Shown piece by piece: positions 6,394 through 8,014 of a stretch of 8,014 nucleotides of DNA; position 1 is the stretch's first letter; every line of letters starts with the position of its first letter. Made by a program: the position numbers and the translations under genes. The stretch covers positions 1 to 8,014 of the forward strand of contig JABMRN010000133.1 of the NCBI GenBank assembly GCA_013202515.1. The letters are read 5' to 3'. This stretch comes from Candidatus Omnitrophota bacterium (GTDB lineage: Bacteria; Omnitrophota; Gorgyraeia; JABMRN01). The notes under the pieces are model-generated. The model was not told the origin of the DNA and did no database searches. It saw nothing but the letters and a program-made list of their open reading frames with translations.

Positions 6394-7328
6394 AGAGAAT
6401 TTTAATATATGCAACTATATTTTTTTTGCTGCTAGGGGTTATCGTAGTAATTTTTAAAAAGGATAAAAAGGACTATTGTCTTACAGGGGCTTTTCTGGCA
6501 GATAGGCCTAATCGAATAGATATTACCGATTTTAAAAGAAACTATGGAAAAAACCCATTTTTTGTAATGATTTTTATTGATTGGAGTAATTTTGTAGACA
6601 AGCAGATTTTGGAGGATGTTTACTCAAGTAAATGCGTTTTAATTATCACATGGGAACCGTGGCGGGCTGATAGCAAAGAAGGTATAGATTTTGAAAGAAT
6701 AATAGATGGCAGCTATGATGATTACATTGCTTCTTTCGCCAGGTCGTTAAAAACTATATCTGGACCGATTTTTCTAAGGTTTGCACATGAGATGAACGGA
6801 GATTGGTATCCGTGGTCAGGGATAACAATAGGCAGCGACAAATACATCAAGGCCTTTAGGCATATAAAATCTCTTTTCGATAAAGTTGGTGCAACAAATG
6901 TTAAATGGATATTTTCCGTGAACTGGCAAAACGTTCCTCTTGAAGGCAATGATTATGAAGACTATTATCCAGGAGATAAATATGTGGATTATGTGGGTAT
7001 AGATGGCTATAATTGGGGTGACACAAAATCCTGGAGTAGGTGGTTAAGTTTTAGCGATATCTTCTCGAGTATTTATAAACGCATAAATAGAAAATTCAAT
7101 AAACCTATACTTATTACCGAATTCAGTTCTGCTTCGAGCGGAGGCAATAAAGCACTTTGGATAAAAGATGCCATCTCAAGCATAAAAACAATGAAAAAAA
7201 TAAAAGGATTTGTTGTTTTTAATGTTGACAAGGAAACCGATTGGAGTTTTCCTCCAGAAAGTGACTGGGGAAAAGAACTTGAAAAGCAGCTTAAAAGCCC
7301 ATATTTCAAAGACAAGAATTCGATATAA
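6390..7328 (+). CDS. Membrane-anchored GH26 (beta-mannanase family) glycoside hydrolase
   Basis: This 312-residue protein has a single N-terminal signal-anchor helix (about residues 4-22) and a (beta/alpha)8-type GH26 domain facing the periplasm. Family signatures are TWEPW (87-91), FLRFAHEMNG (128-137) continuing into DWYPWSG, with E134 as the expected acid/base, YVDYVGIDGYNWG (198-210) and PILITEFSS (239-247) with E244 as the expected nucleophile. Both catalytic glutamates are present, so it should be active. GH26 enzymes mostly cleave beta-1,4-mannans, some beta-1,3-xylan or mixed-linkage beta-glucan. C30 is not in a lipobox. Coupling to the synthase by the ATGA overlap suggests a role like BcsZ (cellulose), AlgL (alginate) or PelA (Pel): trimming or clearing the polymer during export. 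This role is inferred; the family call is from recognised motifs. Confidence 0.82.
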   Translation: MKRILIYATIFFLLLGVIVVIFKKDKKDYCLTGAFLADRPNRIDITDFKRNYGKNPFFVMIFIDWSNFVDKQILEDVYSSKCVLIITWEPWRADSKEGIDFERIIDGSYDDYIASFARSLKTISGPIFLRFAHEMNGDWYPWSGITIGSDKYIKAFRHIKSLFDKVGATNVKWIFSVNWQNVPLEGNDYEDYYPGDKYVDYVGIDGYNWGDTKSWSRWLSFSDIFSSIYKRINRKFNKPILITEFSSASSGGNKALWIKDAISSIKTMKKIKGFVVFNVDKETDWSFPPESDWGKELEKQLKSPYFKDKNSI

Positions 7329-7352
7329 TCAGACGAAGGAATTGTTTTAAAT

Positions 7353-7592
7353 ATGCTAGCAAAACATGTTTTATTGGCGTCATTGCAGAATGGCCTAGAG
7401 GCTGAAGAAAAGGCCATTTCGATTTATACCACACATCTTAAAAGCGCACTTTTTTGGACCGAAATTGATAAAAAAGGCGCAGCTTTTATTAAAGAGTCCC
7501 TATCGAGGCTGGCGAGCGATTCGGAACGACATAAAACCATTATAGAGTCCCTAATAACAGAAATACGTAAGGATTCGAGAAATGCTTTCTAA
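7353..7592 (+). CDS. Small ferritin-like two-helix protein, first of a pair
   Basis: This is a 79-residue predicted cytosolic protein with two long amphipathic helices (about 5-34 and 40-73). It resembles half of a rubrerythrin/ferritin-like bundle. Helix 1 has the pattern E19-x5-Y25-x2-H28 and helix 2 has SERHKTII with H60. The usual ExxH metal pair is imperfect here: the residue three before H60 is Ser, while E58 and D56 lie near it. AAGGA at 7336-7340, 12 bases upstream, can serve as ribosome site. It starts 24 bp after the GH26 stop and overlaps the next gene by 11 bp. Two such halves, from this protein and its neighbour, could make a four-helix bundle. Iron or peroxide chemistry is only a family-level suggestion, and any link to the polysaccharide genes is unclear. 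Confidence 0.6.
   Translation: MLAKHVLLASLQNGLEAEEKAISIYTTHLKSALFWTEIDKKGAAFIKESLSRLASDSERHKTIIESLITEIRKDSRNAF
7569..7573 (+). promoter_or_regulatory. Shine-Dalgarno of the second ferritin-like gene
   Basis: AAGGA lies eight bases before the ATG at 7582, inside the end of the preceding small gene. It supports real translation of the overlapping 67-residue frame. Confidence 0.6.
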
Positions 7593-7785
7593 AGAGGATT
7601 TTAAAGACTACTTGAGGCAGCTTTCTTTTTTTGAGTCTAACATGTTTTATCTTTATAGAACATGTTCCGATAAAGTGGAAGATGGTCACATCAAGGATAT
7701 ATGTAAAGACCTCGCTACGCAGGAAGCCGTGCATGACCTTATTGTAAAGAAGATATCCAAAATATTTAAAACTTTAGAGCAATAA
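7582..7785 (+). CDS. Small ferritin-like two-helix protein, second of a pair
   Basis: This 67-residue protein looks like a rubrerythrin-type half domain. E18 and Y25 (FFESNMFYLY) are in the first helix, then KVEDGHIKDICKDLA (31-45), then QEAVH with E48 and H51 forming an intact ExxH metal motif. The pattern E...Y...V-D...I...LA-x-E-x-x-H matches the first half of COG1633-like ferritin domains, which normally have two such halves in about 140 residues. This protein has only one, so it would need to pair with itself or with the preceding protein. The two align around Tyr25 and the LA-x5-8-H segment, so they are probably paralogues. The start has a good AAGGA site. Metal binding is inferred, and no partner reductase is visible. 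Confidence 0.62.
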   Translation: MLSKEDFKDYLRQLSFFESNMFYLYRTCSDKVEDGHIKDICKDLATQEAVHDLIVKKISKIFKTLEQ

Positions 7786-7808
7786 GAGGATCAATTTTCT
7801 GAATACCT

Positions 7809-8014
7809 ATGTTTAACGATATAATCTTATCAATAATACAGTCAGTAACTGAATTTCTGCCCATTTCTTCCTCGGGGCATCTAGCACTTGCTTCAAATTT
7901 GATTTCAGAACCTGATCTATTTTTCTTCACCATCCTTCACCTTGCGTCATTGATAGCAGTGGTTATTTTTACAAGAAAAGAGATTAAAGAACTACTGTCT
8001 TTTAAGGCCCAATA
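7809..8014 (+). CDS. uppP: Undecaprenyl-diphosphatase UppP/BacA (partial, 3' end beyond window)
   Basis: The first 68 residues of an integral membrane phosphatase that removes a phosphate from undecaprenyl diphosphate, recycling the lipid carrier used for peptidoglycan and other envelope glycans. SVTEFLPISSSGHLALAS (12-29) is the hallmark N-terminal motif of the family, with the conserved Glu of TEFLP and the His of SGH as catalytic residues. It is followed by FFFTILHLASLIAVVIF (38-54), the next membrane helix with the conserved HL pair. The full protein is usually about 260-280 residues, so roughly a quarter is seen. The ATG at 7809 is the first start after an in-frame TGA at 7800-7802. GAGGA at 7786-7790 is rather far upstream to be its ribosome site. 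It lies 23 bp after the preceding gene and may be in the same transcript. Synthase-type export does not need this carrier, so a housekeeping role is likely. Confidence 0.92.
   Translation, partial: MFNDIILSIIQSVTEFLPISSSGHLALASNLISEPDLFFFTILHLASLIAVVIFTRKEIKELLSFKAQ

Noticed and set aside
7324..7329. Perfect TATAAT before the small ferritin-like genes
   Set aside because: No -35-like hexamer lies at 15-19 bases upstream, and the motif is common by chance in AT-rich DNA. An internal promoter remains possible but unsupported.
7361..7372. Palindrome AAAACATGTTTT, with GAACATGTTC at 7658-7667
   Set aside because: Both lie inside coding sequence, differ in flanks and do not match the GAAC-N4-GTTC LexA pattern; likely chance.
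7073..7417. A 114-codon open frame on the - strand
   Set aside because: It is antisense to the GH26 gene and the next small gene, with no ribosome site or recognisable motifs; it is best explained as a shadow.
7809..8014. uppP as a functional part of the exopolysaccharide machine
   Set aside because: BcsA-type synthases polymerise directly from nucleotide sugars without undecaprenyl carriers, so co-direction alone is weak evidence; kept as a housekeeping gene.

Overview
The window reads as ordinary bacterial chromosome from a Gram-negative organism. One gene encodes a signal peptide, periplasmic repeats and an outer-membrane beta-barrel ending in Phe, so an outer membrane is expected. Base composition is AT-leaning and coding density is very high. 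I cannot place the phylum from this sequence. An uncultured candidate-phylum lineage (for example Omnitrophota-like) would fit the feel of the proteins, but that is a guess.

Region 1 (1-1893) is central glycolysis. It holds the tail of an unidentified gene, then an E. coli FbaB-type class I fructose-bisphosphate aldolase on the + strand. Converging on it from the - strand, only 9 bp away, is a full-length cofactor-dependent phosphoglycerate mutase (gpmA).

Region 2 (1894-2031) is a compact divergent promoter region. It contains a TTGACA-N17-TAAACT promoter for gpmA and a TTGATT-N17-TATAAT promoter for the rightward operon, whose first gene has a strong Shine-Dalgarno.

Region 3 (2032-7328) is five tightly packed + strand genes: a class I SAM methyltransferase, a membrane-anchored TPR protein, a secreted TPR plus beta-barrel protein, a BcsA-like processive GT2 synthase with no PilZ domain, and a membrane-anchored GH26 (beta-mannanase-family) glycanase. 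Gaps are 10, 7 and 4 bp, and the last pair overlaps by ATGA. The set looks like a complete but non-canonical synthase-dependent exopolysaccharide machine. The GT2 would polymerise and extrude the chain across the inner membrane, the TPR proteins would carry it across the periplasm, the barrel would export it and the GH26 would trim it. The closest known architectures are Pga, Pel, Bcs and E. coli YaiO/YaiP, but this combination is not one of the textbook systems. The GH26 hints at a beta-mannan or beta-glucan-like polymer.

Region 4 (7353-8014) continues in the same direction with two tiny overlapping ferritin-like two-helix proteins and the start of an undecaprenyl-diphosphatase gene (uppP) cut by the window end. 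No gene-free stretch exceeds 300 bases. I saw no RNA genes, mobile elements, CRISPR arrays or convincing intrinsic terminators.
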